The position numbers and the translations under genes are program-made. Under the pieces are notes generated by a model. It had not been told where the DNA came from, did not search any database, and saw only the letters and a list, made by a program, of their open reading frames with translations. From assembly GCF_003268775.1 (NCBI RefSeq), contig NZ_QLSU01000018.1, forward strand, positions 62,001 through 126,000: a stretch of 64,000 nt of DNA. The letters are read 5' to 3'. The DNA comes from Paraburkholderia unamae (GTDB lineage: Bacteria > Pseudomonadota > Gammaproteobacteria > Burkholderiales > Burkholderiaceae). This document shows positions 16,863 through 26,258 of this stretch, in pieces (positions within the stretch are counted from its first letter, which is position 1; every line of letters begins with the position of its first letter).

Positions 16863-17771
16863 TCACCCGGCCACGAGCGATTCGTCGTCGATCGCGCGCG
16901 TGAGCAGGTCCAGAAACGCCTGCACGGCTTGCGGCAGCGTGCGGCCCGCCATGGTCTGGACCTGCAACGTGCGCTGATGCAGTTCCGGATTCGCCAGCGG
17001 CACGGCGGCGAGGCCCTCCGCCTCGAGACGGCCGCGCACGGTGAGGTAGCCCGTGAGCGTGACGGCATCGGTCAGTCGTACGAAGCTTTGCAGCGCCACA
17101 TGATAGTTGCTCACGAGCACCGGTTCGAAGACCACCCCTTCCAGGCTGCACGAAATATCGAACAGTTGCCGGATCGTCACGCCCTGGTTGTGCATCGCGA
17201 CCGGCCACGCGAGCAGATCGCGCAGCGACACCGATTCGCGCGCCGCCAGCGGATGATCGCCGCGCATGAGCGCGAAAATCGGCGCGCGCTGCGAATAATG
17301 CACGGTAATCTCCTTCTCCGGCGCGAGGCTGAAGCACAGCGCGATATCGGCCGTGCCCTCCCTCACGCGCTGCGTGGCGACGGCGGGCGCCGACACATCG
17401 AGCTGAAAATGCGTTCGCGGATACATCCTGAGAAAGTGCGCGAACACCTGTGGCAGAAAATGCGGCGCGAGACCTTCGGAACTCGCCACGCGTATGGTCG
17501 CGCGCCCGCCTTCGTTGAGCCCGCGAATCTCGCCGATCACGCGCTCGCTTTCAAGCAGGCTGCGCCGCGCGTGCTCCGCGAGCAGGCGCCCTGCCTCGCT
17601 CAGCACCATGCCGCGCGGGCGCCGCTCGAATAGCGGCGTGCCCAGTTCCTCTTCGAGCCGGGCAATCTGGCGGCTGAGCGCCGAGACGGCCACGAAAAGC
17701 CGCTCGGACGCCTTGCTCAGCGAGCCGCTGCGGGCCACTTCCAGAAAATAACGGAGTGCGGTGTTGTCCAT
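16863..17771 (-). CDS. LysR-type regulator beside the M20-MHS operon
   Basis: A 302-residue LysR regulator. Its HTH at about residues 3-60 includes YFLEVARSGSLSKASERLFV, and the effector domain runs from about residue 90 (ATIRVASSEGL) to the end. The start MDNTALRYFLEVA at 17771 was chosen because it gives the standard LysR N-terminus. It is divergent from the M20 gene with a 149-bp AT-richer gap. Its last codons lie 18 bp from hipA (convergent). It probably controls the 17921-21771 operon; ligand unknown. Confidence 0.92.
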   Translation of the reverse strand: MDNTALRYFLEVARSGSLSKASERLFVAVSALSRQIARLEEELGTPLFERRPRGMVLSEAGRLLAEHARRSLLESERVIGEIRGLNEGGRATIRVASSEGLAPHFLPQVFAHFLRMYPRTHFQLDVSAPAVATQRVREGTADIALCFSLAPEKEITVHYSQRAPIFALMRGDHPLAARESVSLRDLLAWPVAMHNQGVTIRQLFDISCSLEGVVFEPVLVSNYHVALQSFVRLTDAVTLTGYLTVRGRLEAEGLAAVPLANPELHQRTLQVQTMAGRTLPQAVQAFLDLLTRAIDDESLVAG

Positions 17772-17920
17772 GTCGATGGGCGCGGGATGCGCGCGCTTTG
17801 CCGTTTCGGCAACGATAGGTCGCAAATATTGTAATTGTGCAGAAATATCGGCGACCGCAGGATCGTTGCAGGGTTTCGGACCGGGTATCAGCCCAGGGTA
17901 TCAGTCATCGGAGACGCGCA

Positions 17921-19336
17921 TTGACCCGCGACATCGCCATTCAAACCGCCGCCGGCCACTACGATTCGGGCCGCTTCCTCGACGACCTGCGCCGCCGCGT
18001 GGCGTACCGCACCGAGAGCCAGGAGCCGGACAGCGCCGCCCGCCTGCGCGCCTATCTGGACGACGAACTCACGCCGCTGCTCACCCAGTGGGGCTTCGTC
18101 TGCCGCGTGGCGGACAATCCCGCGCAGGGCGCGGGCCCGTTCCTCATCGCGCACCGCCATGAAGGCGACGCGCTGCCCACGGTGCTGAGCTATGGCCACG
18201 GCGACGTGGTGCGCGGCTACGACGCCCAGTGGCGCGCGGGCCTCACGCCGTGGGACGTGACGATCGACGGCGAGCGCTGGTACGGCCGCGGCACCGCCGA
18301 CAACAAGGGCCAGCACAGCATCAATCTCGCCGCGCTCAAGGCCGTGCTCGACGCGCGCGACGGCAAGCTCGGCTTCAATCTCAAGCTGCTGTTCGAAACG
18401 GGCGAGGAAGTCGGCTCGCCGGGCCTGCACGAACTGTGCACGCAACTGCGCGACGAGCTCGCCGCCGACGTGCTGATCGCCTCCGACGGCCCGCGCCTGA
18501 GCGCGCACCGCCCAACGATCTTTCTCGGCTCGCGCGGCCTCGTCAATTTCAAGCTCGAACTCACGCTGCGCGAAGGCGGCCATCACTCCGGCAACTGGGG
18601 CGGGCTGCTGCGCAATCCGGGCGTGGTGCTCGCCAATGCGATCGCCACGATGGTCGATGCGAACGGCAAGATTCTCGTGGAAGGCCTGCGCCCGCCGTCC
18701 ATTCCCGAGTCGGTGCGCCGCGCGCTCGCCGATATCGCCGTGGGCGGCAATGCGGGCGAACCCGAAGTCGACCGCGACTACGGCGAGCCGGGCCTCACGC
18801 CCACTGAGCGCGTGTTCGGCTGGAACAATCTCGAAGTGCTCGCGTTCCGCACGGGCAACCCGGAAAAGCCCGTGAACGCGATTCCGCCGCACGCCATCGC
18901 GTACATGCAGATCCGCTTCGTGGTGGGCACGGACTGGCGCAACCTGGAGCGCATCGTGCGCGATCACCTCGATGCGCACGGCTTCGGCATGGTCGAGCTG
19001 GACGTGGAGCGCGGCGCGCCCGCCACGCGCGTCGATCCCGACAACGCCTGGGTGCAGTGGGCGCTGCGCTCGCTGCGCGAAACCACGGGAGAAGAACCCG
19101 TGCTGCTGCCGAACCTGGGCGGCACGCTGCCCAACGACGTGTTCGCCGACGTGCTCGGCATGCCCACGCTCTGGGTGCCGCATTCATACCCCGGCTGCTC
19201 GCAGCACGCGCCGAACGAGCACCTGCTCGGCCCGGTCGTGCGCGACGGGCTGCGCATCATGGCCGGTCTCTTCTGGGACCTCGGCGCAACCGGCGCCTCC
19301 AACCCCGCACCGCAGGTTTCTACAACGCTTGCATGA
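17921..19336 (+). CDS. M20-family metallopeptidase/amidohydrolase
   Basis: A 471-residue M20 dinuclear zinc hydrolase. Metal-site motifs are LSYGHGDVV, RGTADNKGQH, the catalytic ETGEEVGSPGL and IASDGPR, with the late His in HAPNEHL. It belongs with the longer M20 dipeptidases rather than the short hippurate-hydrolase type. The start is most likely TTG 17921, which has GGAGA 6 nt upstream; the longer in-frame form begins with atypical Arg-rich sequence. It is the first gene of an operon with an MHS transporter (10 bp later) and a serine hydrolase. Substrate is probably an imported amide or peptide-like compound. Confidence 0.88.
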   Translation: MTRDIAIQTAAGHYDSGRFLDDLRRRVAYRTESQEPDSAARLRAYLDDELTPLLTQWGFVCRVADNPAQGAGPFLIAHRHEGDALPTVLSYGHGDVVRGYDAQWRAGLTPWDVTIDGERWYGRGTADNKGQHSINLAALKAVLDARDGKLGFNLKLLFETGEEVGSPGLHELCTQLRDELAADVLIASDGPRLSAHRPTIFLGSRGLVNFKLELTLREGGHHSGNWGGLLRNPGVVLANAIATMVDANGKILVEGLRPPSIPESVRRALADIAVGGNAGEPEVDRDYGEPGLTPTERVFGWNNLEVLAFRTGNPEKPVNAIPPHAIAYMQIRFVVGTDWRNLERIVRDHLDAHGFGMVELDVERGAPATRVDPDNAWVQWALRSLRETTGEEPVLLPNLGGTLPNDVFADVLGMPTLWVPHSYPGCSQHAPNEHLLGPVVRDGLRIMAGLFWDLGATGASNPAPQVSTTLA

Positions 19337-19346
19337 GGACGTGGCA

Positions 19347-20660
19347 ATGAGCATCGATTCCGTAGCCGAACATGCAGAACACGCAAAACACGCCGCACAC
19401 GCCACGCACGCCGCATCGGGCAAGAGCGTCTCGCGGCTGATCATCGCCACTTCCATCGGCAACGCGCTCGAGTTCTACGACCTGATCGCGTACGGCTATT
19501 TCGCGTCCACGCTTTCGAAGCTCTTTTTCCCCGTCCACAACGCCACGATGTCGCTGCTGCTCACGCTCGGCACGTTCGCGCTCTCGTACCTCGCGCGGCC
19601 GGTCGGCGCGCTCGTGCTCGGCTCGTACAGCGACCGCAAGGGCCGCAAGGCCTCGCTCACGCTCTCCATCACGATGATGACGATCGGCACCGCCATGGTC
19701 GCGCTGATGCCCACCTATGCGACGATCGGCATCCTCGCGCCTATCGGCATTTTCGCGTCGCGTCTGCTGCAAGGCTTTTCGGCGGGCGGCGAGTTCGGCA
19801 GTTCCACGGCCTTCCTGATCGAGCACGCGCCGCAACGCAGCGGCTTCATGTCGAGCTGGCAGTTCTCGAGCCAGGGCGCGAGCACGCTGCTCGCCTCCCT
19901 GTTCGGCGCGGTGCTCATGGGCGCGCTCACGACGCCGCAACTGGAAAGCTGGGGCTGGCGCGTGCCGTTCCTGTTCGGCATGCTGATCGGCCCGGTGGGC
20001 CTTTATATCCGCCGGCGCATCGACGAAACGCCCGAATTCGAGCGCAGCGAAAAGGCCGAGTCGCCCGTGCGCGAGCTGCTCGCCACGCAAAAAGCGCGCG
20101 TGCTGGCTTCCATCGGCGCGCTGGTGCTGACCACCTCCGCACAATACGTGCTCCTCTATATGCCGACCTATGCGGCGCGCCAGCTCGGCCTCGCGCCTTC
20201 GTCGGGCTTTATCGCCACGCTCATGGCGGGCCTGATCGCCTTCGTGCTCACGCCGATCGTCGGCCACTGGTCGGACAAGGTGGGGCGCACGCGCATCATG
20301 TTCGTGGCGGGCGTGCTGTTCTTCCTGACCGTCTACCCCGCGTTCATGTTCGTGAACGCGCATCCGTCGCTGCTCACGCTGCTCGTCGCCGTGATGTGGG
20401 TCGCGGTGCTCAAGGTCACCTATTTCGCGCCGATTCCGGCGTTGATGGCAGGATTCTTCCCAACCCGCACGCGCACCACGGGCATGGCGCTCGCCTATAA
20501 CATCGGCACCACGCTGTTCGGCGGCTTCACGCCGCTTGCCGTCGCCTCGCTCATCGCCGCCACGGGCAACAATCTCGCGCCGGGCCTCTGGCTGATGTTC
20601 GCGGCGGTGCTGAGCCTTGTCACGCTGGTCTGGGCCCGCGCACGGCTCGGCGCGCGCTGA
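19347..20660 (+). CDS. MFS transporter, metabolite:H+ symporter (MHS) family
   Basis: A 437-residue transporter with 12 predicted helices and MHS signatures (GNALEFYDLIAYGYFA, GSYSDRKGRKASL, RLLQGFSAGGEFGSS), related to proline/betaine and dicarboxylate carriers. The N-terminal 35 residues before helix 1 are unusual: repeated His-Ala pairs (EHAEHAKHAAHATHAA) from a CACGC-like DNA repeat. It follows the M20 gene by 10 bp and probably imports its substrate. Confidence 0.9.
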   Translation: MSIDSVAEHAEHAKHAAHATHAASGKSVSRLIIATSIGNALEFYDLIAYGYFASTLSKLFFPVHNATMSLLLTLGTFALSYLARPVGALVLGSYSDRKGRKASLTLSITMMTIGTAMVALMPTYATIGILAPIGIFASRLLQGFSAGGEFGSSTAFLIEHAPQRSGFMSSWQFSSQGASTLLASLFGAVLMGALTTPQLESWGWRVPFLFGMLIGPVGLYIRRRIDETPEFERSEKAESPVRELLATQKARVLASIGALVLTTSAQYVLLYMPTYAARQLGLAPSSGFIATLMAGLIAFVLTPIVGHWSDKVGRTRIMFVAGVLFFLTVYPAFMFVNAHPSLLTLLVAVMWVAVLKVTYFAPIPALMAGFFPTRTRTTGMALAYNIGTTLFGGFTPLAVASLIAATGNNLAPGLWLMFAAVLSLVTLVWARARLGAR

Positions 20661-20700
20661 AGCCCTCGATATCGAAGCACACGCAAGGAAACCCGTACCC

Positions 20701-21771
20701 ATGCAACACGATTTGCCGCAGGAAGTGCAGGACGCCATCCAGTTTTCCGTCGATCACGAATCGGCCTGGGACCGCAACGCCAGCGGCAAGTTCGGCGTGC
20801 ACGTGAACGACCCGCCGCCGTGGAACCGGCTGCTCGGACCCATCCACGATCGCGGGCCCGTGTCGGGCGCGATTGCCGTGGACGGCCGCATGCTCGCGCG
20901 CTGGGGCGAGCCCGATCGCCCCGATCTGACCTTCAGCATCGCGAAGACGTATCTCGCGCTGCTCGCGGGCGTCGCGCACGACCGCGGCCTCCTGCCCGAC
21001 CCCGACGAGCCCGTGCGTGCGCGCGTGCCCGGCATCGGCTTCGAGAGCGAGCACAACGCGCCCATCACGTGGACGCAACTGCTGCAACAGACGAGCGAAT
21101 GGCAAGGCGCGTGCTTCGGCCTCTCCGACCAGGCGGACCACTACCGCGCCGTCACGTTCGGCGAACCGCCCGAGGGCAAGAAAGGCGACTTGCGCCCGTT
21201 GCGCACGCCCGGCACGTACTGGGAATACAACGACGTGCGCATCAACCAGCTTTCGCTCGCGCTCCTGCATCTGTTCGGCCGCTCGTTGCCCGAAGTGTTT
21301 CGCGAAGCGATCATGCGGCCCGTTGGCGCAAGCGAAAACTGGCAATGGGTCGGTTACGACGCGTCGTGGATCGACATGGGCGGCCGCCGTGTGCAGTCGG
21401 TGCCCGGCGGCTCGCACTGGGGCGGCGGCATGTCGGTGAGCGCGAACGATCAGTTGAAGGTCGCGCAAATGCTGCTTGACGACGGCGTAGCCCAGGGCCG
21501 CCGCGTGCTCTCCAGCGAATGGATCGCGCGCATGCGCACGCCCTGCCCGATCGCGCCGTTCTATGGCGCGCTGGTCTGGCTCAACACGCAGCGGCGCGTG
21601 TTTCCGAGCGTGCCGGAGTCGAGCTATTTCGGCGTGGGCGCGGGCAGCTCGTTCATGTGGATCGAGCCCGAGCGCAGGATCGCGATGATCGTGCGCTGGC
21701 TCGATTCGCAGTTCGCCGATGCGTTCTTCGGCAAGATGCTGCACGCCGTGGACGCCGTGTGCGCGCGATAG
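20701..21771 (+). CDS. Beta-lactamase-fold serine hydrolase
   Basis: A 356-residue member of the class C beta-lactamase/esterase/D-aminopeptidase superfamily. The catalytic Ser-x-x-Lys is in TFSIAKTYLAL (about residue 80), the Tyr-x-Asn-like motif in YWEYNDVRINQLSLAL, and a GGSHWGGGMSVSA segment serves the third motif position. No signal peptide is seen, so it should act in the cytoplasm. It is 40 bp after the MHS gene in the same operon, which argues for a catabolic esterase or amidase rather than antibiotic resistance. Confidence 0.85.
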   Translation: MQHDLPQEVQDAIQFSVDHESAWDRNASGKFGVHVNDPPPWNRLLGPIHDRGPVSGAIAVDGRMLARWGEPDRPDLTFSIAKTYLALLAGVAHDRGLLPDPDEPVRARVPGIGFESEHNAPITWTQLLQQTSEWQGACFGLSDQADHYRAVTFGEPPEGKKGDLRPLRTPGTYWEYNDVRINQLSLALLHLFGRSLPEVFREAIMRPVGASENWQWVGYDASWIDMGGRRVQSVPGGSHWGGGMSVSANDQLKVAQMLLDDGVAQGRRVLSSEWIARMRTPCPIAPFYGALVWLNTQRRVFPSVPESSYFGVGAGSSFMWIEPERRIAMIVRWLDSQFADAFFGKMLHAVDAVCAR

Positions 21772-21781
21772 CCCGGCGGCG

Positions 21782-24700
21782 TCACGCGAGCGCCATCTCC
21801 AGCACGCGCGCCACGTGGAGCGCCGTGGCGTTCGCGCCGTCGTGAATCTGGTGGCGGCAGCTCGTGCCGTCCGCCACGATGAGATCCGCGCGATCCGCTT
21901 TGCGCACCGCCGGCAACAGCGACAGTTCTGCCATCGCCTGCGAGGCTTCGTAGTGCTCGGCCTCGTAGCCGAAGCTGCCCGCCATGCCGCAGCACGACGA
22001 TTCGATCGGCTGCACGTCGAGCCCCGGAATCCAGCCGAGCACCGTGAGCACCGGCCGGAAGGCATCGAACGCCTTCTGGTGGCAATGGCCGTGCACCCAC
22101 GCGCGCGGCGCGCTGAGCTTGTGCAGCGGCAGATCGAGCCGGCCCGCGCGCTGCTCGCGCACGAGGAACTCTTCGAACAGGAATGCCGCGTTCGAGAGTT
22201 CGCGCGCCTCGTCGCCGTAGCCGTATTGCAGAAACTCGTCGCGCATCGAAAGCAGGCACGAAGGCTCTAACCCGACGATCGACACGCCGCGCGCCACGAA
22301 CGGCGTGAGCGTATCGAGCAGCCGCCGCGCCTCGCGCTTCGCCTGATCGACCAGGCCCGCGGCGAGGAACGTGCGGCCGCAGCACAGCGGGCGCTCGTCG
22401 CCGCGCACGTTCAGGTGCACGAGATAGCCGGCGGCTTCGAGCACGTGCTGCGCAGCGCGGGCGTTTTCGGGTTCGAAGTTGTCGTTGAAGGTGTCGACGA
22501 ACAACACCACTTCTTTCTGCATCGCGGCGGCGCCCGGCTTCGCGCCCGGCTCCTTCGCCACGCTGGACAGGAACGAGCGGCGGAACTGCGGCAGCGCACG
22601 TTGCGGCGCGAAGCCGATAGCGCGCTTCGCCCACGCCGAAGCGAGCGGAATGCGTTCGAGCGCCGCCGCGAGTCCGCCAGCCTGCGCGGCGCGATGCGCA
22701 TAGTGCGGCAGGAACGCGATCATCCTGTCGCGCAGCGTCACGCCGTGCGTCGCGCTCCACGCCGCGCGCGCCTCGATCTTGAACTTGGCCATGTCCACGC
22801 CGGTCGGGCAGTCGCGTTTGCAGCCCTTGCACGAGACGCACAGATCCAGCGTTTCCTTCACCTCCGCGCTCGCGAGGCCCTCCTCGCCCAGTTGCCCGCT
22901 GATCGCCAGCCGCAAGGTGTTGGCGCGCCCGCGCGTCACGTGCTGTTCGTCCTTCGTCACGCGGTAGCTCGGGCACATCGTGCCCGCGTCGAACTTGCGG
23001 CAGTGGCCGTTGTTGTTGCACATCTCGACCGCTTTCGCGAGGCCGCCGGTCAGATCGTCGCCGCTGCCGGGCGGCGTTTGCACCCCGGTCAGCGGGTCGC
23101 GCCCCACGTCCCACGCCGACCAGTCGAGCACGGGCCGCATCTGGCGCTCGCGATAGCCCGGCGCGAAACGGAACAGCTTCGCGTCGTCCATCTTCGGCGG
23201 ACGCACGATCTTGTCGGGATTGAAGCGGTTTTCGGGGTCGAACAGCTGCTTGATCTCGGCGAACGCCTGGTTGATCTTCGGTCCGTACTGCCAGGCAATC
23301 CATTCTCCACGGCACAGGCCGTCGCCGTGCTCGCCCGAGAACGCGCCTTTATACTCGCGCACGAGCTCCGCGGCCTGCTCGCCTATCGCGCGCATTTTCG
23401 CCGCGCCGTCGCGGCGCATGTCGAGAATCGGGCGCACGTGCAGCGTGCCGACGCTCGCATGCGCGTACCACGTGCCTTCGGTGCCGTGCCGGTGGAAGAT
23501 TTCGGTCAGACGGCTCGTGTACTCCGCGAGATGTTCGAGCGGCACGGCGCAATCTTCGATGAACGACACGGGCTTGCCGTCGCCCTTCATGCTCATCATG
23601 ATGTTCAGGCCCGCCTTGCGCACTTCCCACAGGGCCTTTTGCTCGTTCGCGTCGGTCATCTTCACGACCGAGTCCGGCAGGCCGAGGTCGCCCATCAGTT
23701 CGACGAGCCCATTAAGACGGCGCACCGGATCGTCGCGGTTATCGCCCGCGAACTCCACCAGCAGGATCGCGTCGGGCCTGCCCACGAGCGCCTTTTCGAT
23801 CACCGGCTTGAAGCCGGGATTGCCGAGCGCGAGTTCGATCATCGTGCGATCCACCAGCTCGACGGCCGTGGGCTTTAGCTTGACGATGTGCTGCGCCGAG
23901 TCCATCGCCTGCCGGAACGTCGGAAAGCTCACCACGCCCAGCGTTTTATGCGCGGGCAGCGGCGCGAGCTTCAGCGTGATCTGCCGGCTGAACGCGAGCG
24001 TGCCCTCCGAGCCCACCAGCAGATGCGCGAGATTCGCCACGCCGTCGCCGGTATAGGCAAGCGGGTTCTGGCAGTCGAACAGGTCGATGTTGTAGCCGGC
24101 CACGCGGCGCAGCACCTTCGGCATGCGCTCGGCAATCTCGCCGCGCTCGCGCGTGGCGATGCGCTGCACGCCTTCGAGCAGCGCCGCCAGCCGTGCACCC
24201 TCGTGCGGCTTGTTCAGCGACTGGAAGCGCGCCTCGCCGCCGTCCGCGAGTATCGCGTCGATGCCGAGCACGTTGTGCACCATGTTGCCGTATTCGATCG
24301 AGCGCGAGCCGCAGGAATTGTTGCCCGCCATGCCGCCGATCGTGCATTGCGCGGCCGTCGACACATCCACGGGAAACCACAGCCCGTGCGGCTTGAGCCA
24401 CGCGTTCAGATGATCGAGCACGACGCCGGGCTCGACCGTCACGGTACGCGCGCCTGCGTCGAAATCAACGATGTTGTTGAGCCACTTCGACGTGTCGATC
24501 ACCAGCGCTTCGCCCACCGTCTGGCCGCACTGGCTCGTGCCCGCGCCACGCGCGAGCACCGGCGCGCGCTCGACGCGGGCAATCTCCAGCGCCGCGCGTA
24601 GGTCGTCCTGATCGCGCGGCACCACCACCCCGATGGGCATGATCTGGTAGATCGAGGCGTCCGTCGCGTAGCGGCCGCGACTGGCCGCATCGAAATATAC

Positions 24701-24814
24701 GTCGCCGCGCAATGCCTCACGCAAGCGCCGCGCGAGCGGCGAGCCATGGCCCGCGCTAGATGGAACCAGATGAACCGGCTTGACCAGCATGCCCGAAGTC
24801 CGTGCGCCTTCCAT
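21782..24814 (-). CDS. FAD- and Fe-S-dependent 2-hydroxyacid dehydrogenase (YdiJ-like GlcD-GlcF fusion)
   Basis: A 1010-residue two-part enzyme, the size of YdiJ-type proteins. The N-terminal FAD-binding half (VLARGAGTSQCGQ, AGNNSCGSRSIEYGN, LLVGSEGTLAFSRQI) is followed by the FAD-oxidase C domain to about 560. The C-terminal half has MCNNNGHCRK, a 4Fe-4S motif CVSCKGCKRDCP near residue 660, and two CCG motifs (CCGRTFLAAGL, CCGMAGSFGYE). Such enzymes oxidise D-2-hydroxyacids (D-lactate, D-2-hydroxyglutarate, glycolate) to 2-oxo acids and feed electrons to quinone. The start at 24814 has GGGAG upstream. It follows the MFS gene by 6 bp. Confidence 0.88.
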   Translation of the reverse strand: MEGARTSGMLVKPVHLVPSSAGHGSPLARRLREALRGDVYFDAASRGRYATDASIYQIMPIGVVVPRDQDDLRAALEIARVERAPVLARGAGTSQCGQTVGEALVIDTSKWLNNIVDFDAGARTVTVEPGVVLDHLNAWLKPHGLWFPVDVSTAAQCTIGGMAGNNSCGSRSIEYGNMVHNVLGIDAILADGGEARFQSLNKPHEGARLAALLEGVQRIATRERGEIAERMPKVLRRVAGYNIDLFDCQNPLAYTGDGVANLAHLLVGSEGTLAFSRQITLKLAPLPAHKTLGVVSFPTFRQAMDSAQHIVKLKPTAVELVDRTMIELALGNPGFKPVIEKALVGRPDAILLVEFAGDNRDDPVRRLNGLVELMGDLGLPDSVVKMTDANEQKALWEVRKAGLNIMMSMKGDGKPVSFIEDCAVPLEHLAEYTSRLTEIFHRHGTEGTWYAHASVGTLHVRPILDMRRDGAAKMRAIGEQAAELVREYKGAFSGEHGDGLCRGEWIAWQYGPKINQAFAEIKQLFDPENRFNPDKIVRPPKMDDAKLFRFAPGYRERQMRPVLDWSAWDVGRDPLTGVQTPPGSGDDLTGGLAKAVEMCNNNGHCRKFDAGTMCPSYRVTKDEQHVTRGRANTLRLAISGQLGEEGLASAEVKETLDLCVSCKGCKRDCPTGVDMAKFKIEARAAWSATHGVTLRDRMIAFLPHYAHRAAQAGGLAAALERIPLASAWAKRAIGFAPQRALPQFRRSFLSSVAKEPGAKPGAAAMQKEVVLFVDTFNDNFEPENARAAQHVLEAAGYLVHLNVRGDERPLCCGRTFLAAGLVDQAKREARRLLDTLTPFVARGVSIVGLEPSCLLSMRDEFLQYGYGDEARELSNAAFLFEEFLVREQRAGRLDLPLHKLSAPRAWVHGHCHQKAFDAFRPVLTVLGWIPGLDVQPIESSCCGMAGSFGYEAEHYEASQAMAELSLLPAVRKADRADLIVADGTSCRHQIHDGANATALHVARVLEMALA

Positions 24815-24820
24815 GATCGT

Positions 24821-26107
24821 TCACGCTCCCTGACGGGAACCCGTGGGTTCTTCGGCCTGCTGGCCCAGATCGAAGCGGCTTTCGGGCTGCATGCGGAACG
24901 CGAGAATCACGCCGCACCCCATCAGCACCATGCTGCCCACGAACGGCAGGTCCCAGTTGCCGAAGCGGTCGATCAGAAAGCCGCCCACCACCGGCGAGAT
25001 GATCGCCGCGAGCGCCGAGCCCGTGTTCATCATGCCGCTCGCCGTGCCCGAGAACTCGGGCGCGATATCCATGGGAATCGCCCACATCGGGCCGATCGTC
25101 ATTTCGGCGAAGAAGAAGCCCGCCGCGAGGCACGCCATCGAAATGACGGGATCGTGCACGAACATGAGCGGCAAGAGCACGATCAGCGTGATGAGCATGC
25201 ACACGGAAACCATCCAGCTACGCGCACGCCTGAGGTTGCCCGTGCGCTTGAGGAGCCAGTCGGTCACGAGGCCGCCGAGCGTGTCGCCCACCACGCCCGC
25301 GAGAAACACCACCGAGGCGAAGATCGCGGACTTGCTCAATTGCAGGTGGTAGTTGTGCAGGAAGTATTGCGGAATCCAGCTCAGAAAGAGCCACAGCGTC
25401 CAGCCGTAGCAGAAGTAGACGATCGTCACCGGAATCATGCGCCTGAAAAGCGCCATCCACGGCAGGCCGGTTGCGCGCGGCTTGGGCGGCGGCAAGATGG
25501 CGAGTTCGGCCTCGGTAATGCGCGGATGATCCTTGGGATGCTCGGTGAACGTGAATGCCCACGCCACGACCCACAGCAGGCTGAGCGCCCCGCACACATA
25601 GAACGACTGCCGCCAGCCATAACGCGCCATCACCAGCACCACCACGGCGGGCGCCACCGCATTGCCGATGCGCGAGGCCGAGTGCGTCACGCCCTGCGCG
25701 AAGCCGCGCCGCTCTTTGGCGACCCAGCGCGACATGGCCGAAGTCGAAGCGGGAAACGTTGCGCCCTCACCGAAACCGAGCAGCAGGCGCGCGGCGAGCA
25801 GCGTGGCGAGCCCCCCCGCCATGCCGGTGAGCACCGTGGCCACGCCCCACAGCGCGCCGCAGAAAAGCAGCGTGCGGCGCGCGCCGAAACGGTCGCTCAC
25901 CCAGCCGCCGATGATCTGAAACACGAGATACGGGTACGCAAAAGCCGAGAACACCAGCCCCACCTCGGTATGCGAAAGATGGAACTCCTTGCCGAAGCCC
26001 GCCGCCGCCGTACTCACGTTCACACGGTCGAGGTAGGTGATGAAGTACATGATGCAGAGCATGATCAGCACGATGCTGCTCGCGCTCGTCAATCGATACC
26101 GTTTCAT
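24821..26107 (-). CDS. MFS transporter, anion:cation symporter family
   Basis: A 428-residue, 12-helix carrier of the glucarate/hexuronate type (MYFITYLDRVNVSTAAAGFG after helix 1, LLLGFGEGATFPASTSAMSRW in helices 4-5, MWAIPMDIAPEFSGTASG in helix 10). Such carriers import small organic and sugar acids. It lies between the aminotransferase and the FAD/Fe-S dehydrogenase, so it probably imports the hydroxyacid those enzymes use. Confidence 0.9.
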   Translation of the reverse strand: MKRYRLTSASSIVLIMLCIMYFITYLDRVNVSTAAAGFGKEFHLSHTEVGLVFSAFAYPYLVFQIIGGWVSDRFGARRTLLFCGALWGVATVLTGMAGGLATLLAARLLLGFGEGATFPASTSAMSRWVAKERRGFAQGVTHSASRIGNAVAPAVVVLVMARYGWRQSFYVCGALSLLWVVAWAFTFTEHPKDHPRITEAELAILPPPKPRATGLPWMALFRRMIPVTIVYFCYGWTLWLFLSWIPQYFLHNYHLQLSKSAIFASVVFLAGVVGDTLGGLVTDWLLKRTGNLRRARSWMVSVCMLITLIVLLPLMFVHDPVISMACLAAGFFFAEMTIGPMWAIPMDIAPEFSGTASGMMNTGSALAAIISPVVGGFLIDRFGNWDLPFVGSMVLMGCGVILAFRMQPESRFDLGQQAEEPTGSRQGA

Positions 26108-26216
26108 CGTCTGTCTCCGTTGCTGGTTTTATCGGCCGCGTCGCCCTTCTCGAAGTGGCGTCCGGCATGGGTACACCCTGAAACAACCTGGAAACCCGGG
26201 CCGCGAACGGCCCCTC

Positions 26217-26239
26217 ATGCCGCGCCCCGCGCGCGGCAT
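26217..26239. other. Hairpin in the aminotransferase-MFS gap
   Basis: A 9-bp inverted repeat (ATGCCGCGC/GCGCGGCAT, 5-nt loop) in the 151-bp gap. On the operon strand the T-run precedes the stem, so it does not look like an ordinary terminator; it may stabilise mRNA ends or attenuate. Confidence 0.4.
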
Positions 26240-26258
26240 GTACAAAAAAGCCCCTGTT

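Noticed and set aside
20701..21771. Antibiotic-resistance beta-lactamase
   Set aside because: No signal peptide, and it sits in a catabolic operon; the fold is shared with esterases and aminopeptidases.
26217..26239. Terminator between the aminotransferase and MFS genes
   Set aside because: The T-run lies before, not after, the stem on the transcribed strand, so the genes are kept as one operon.
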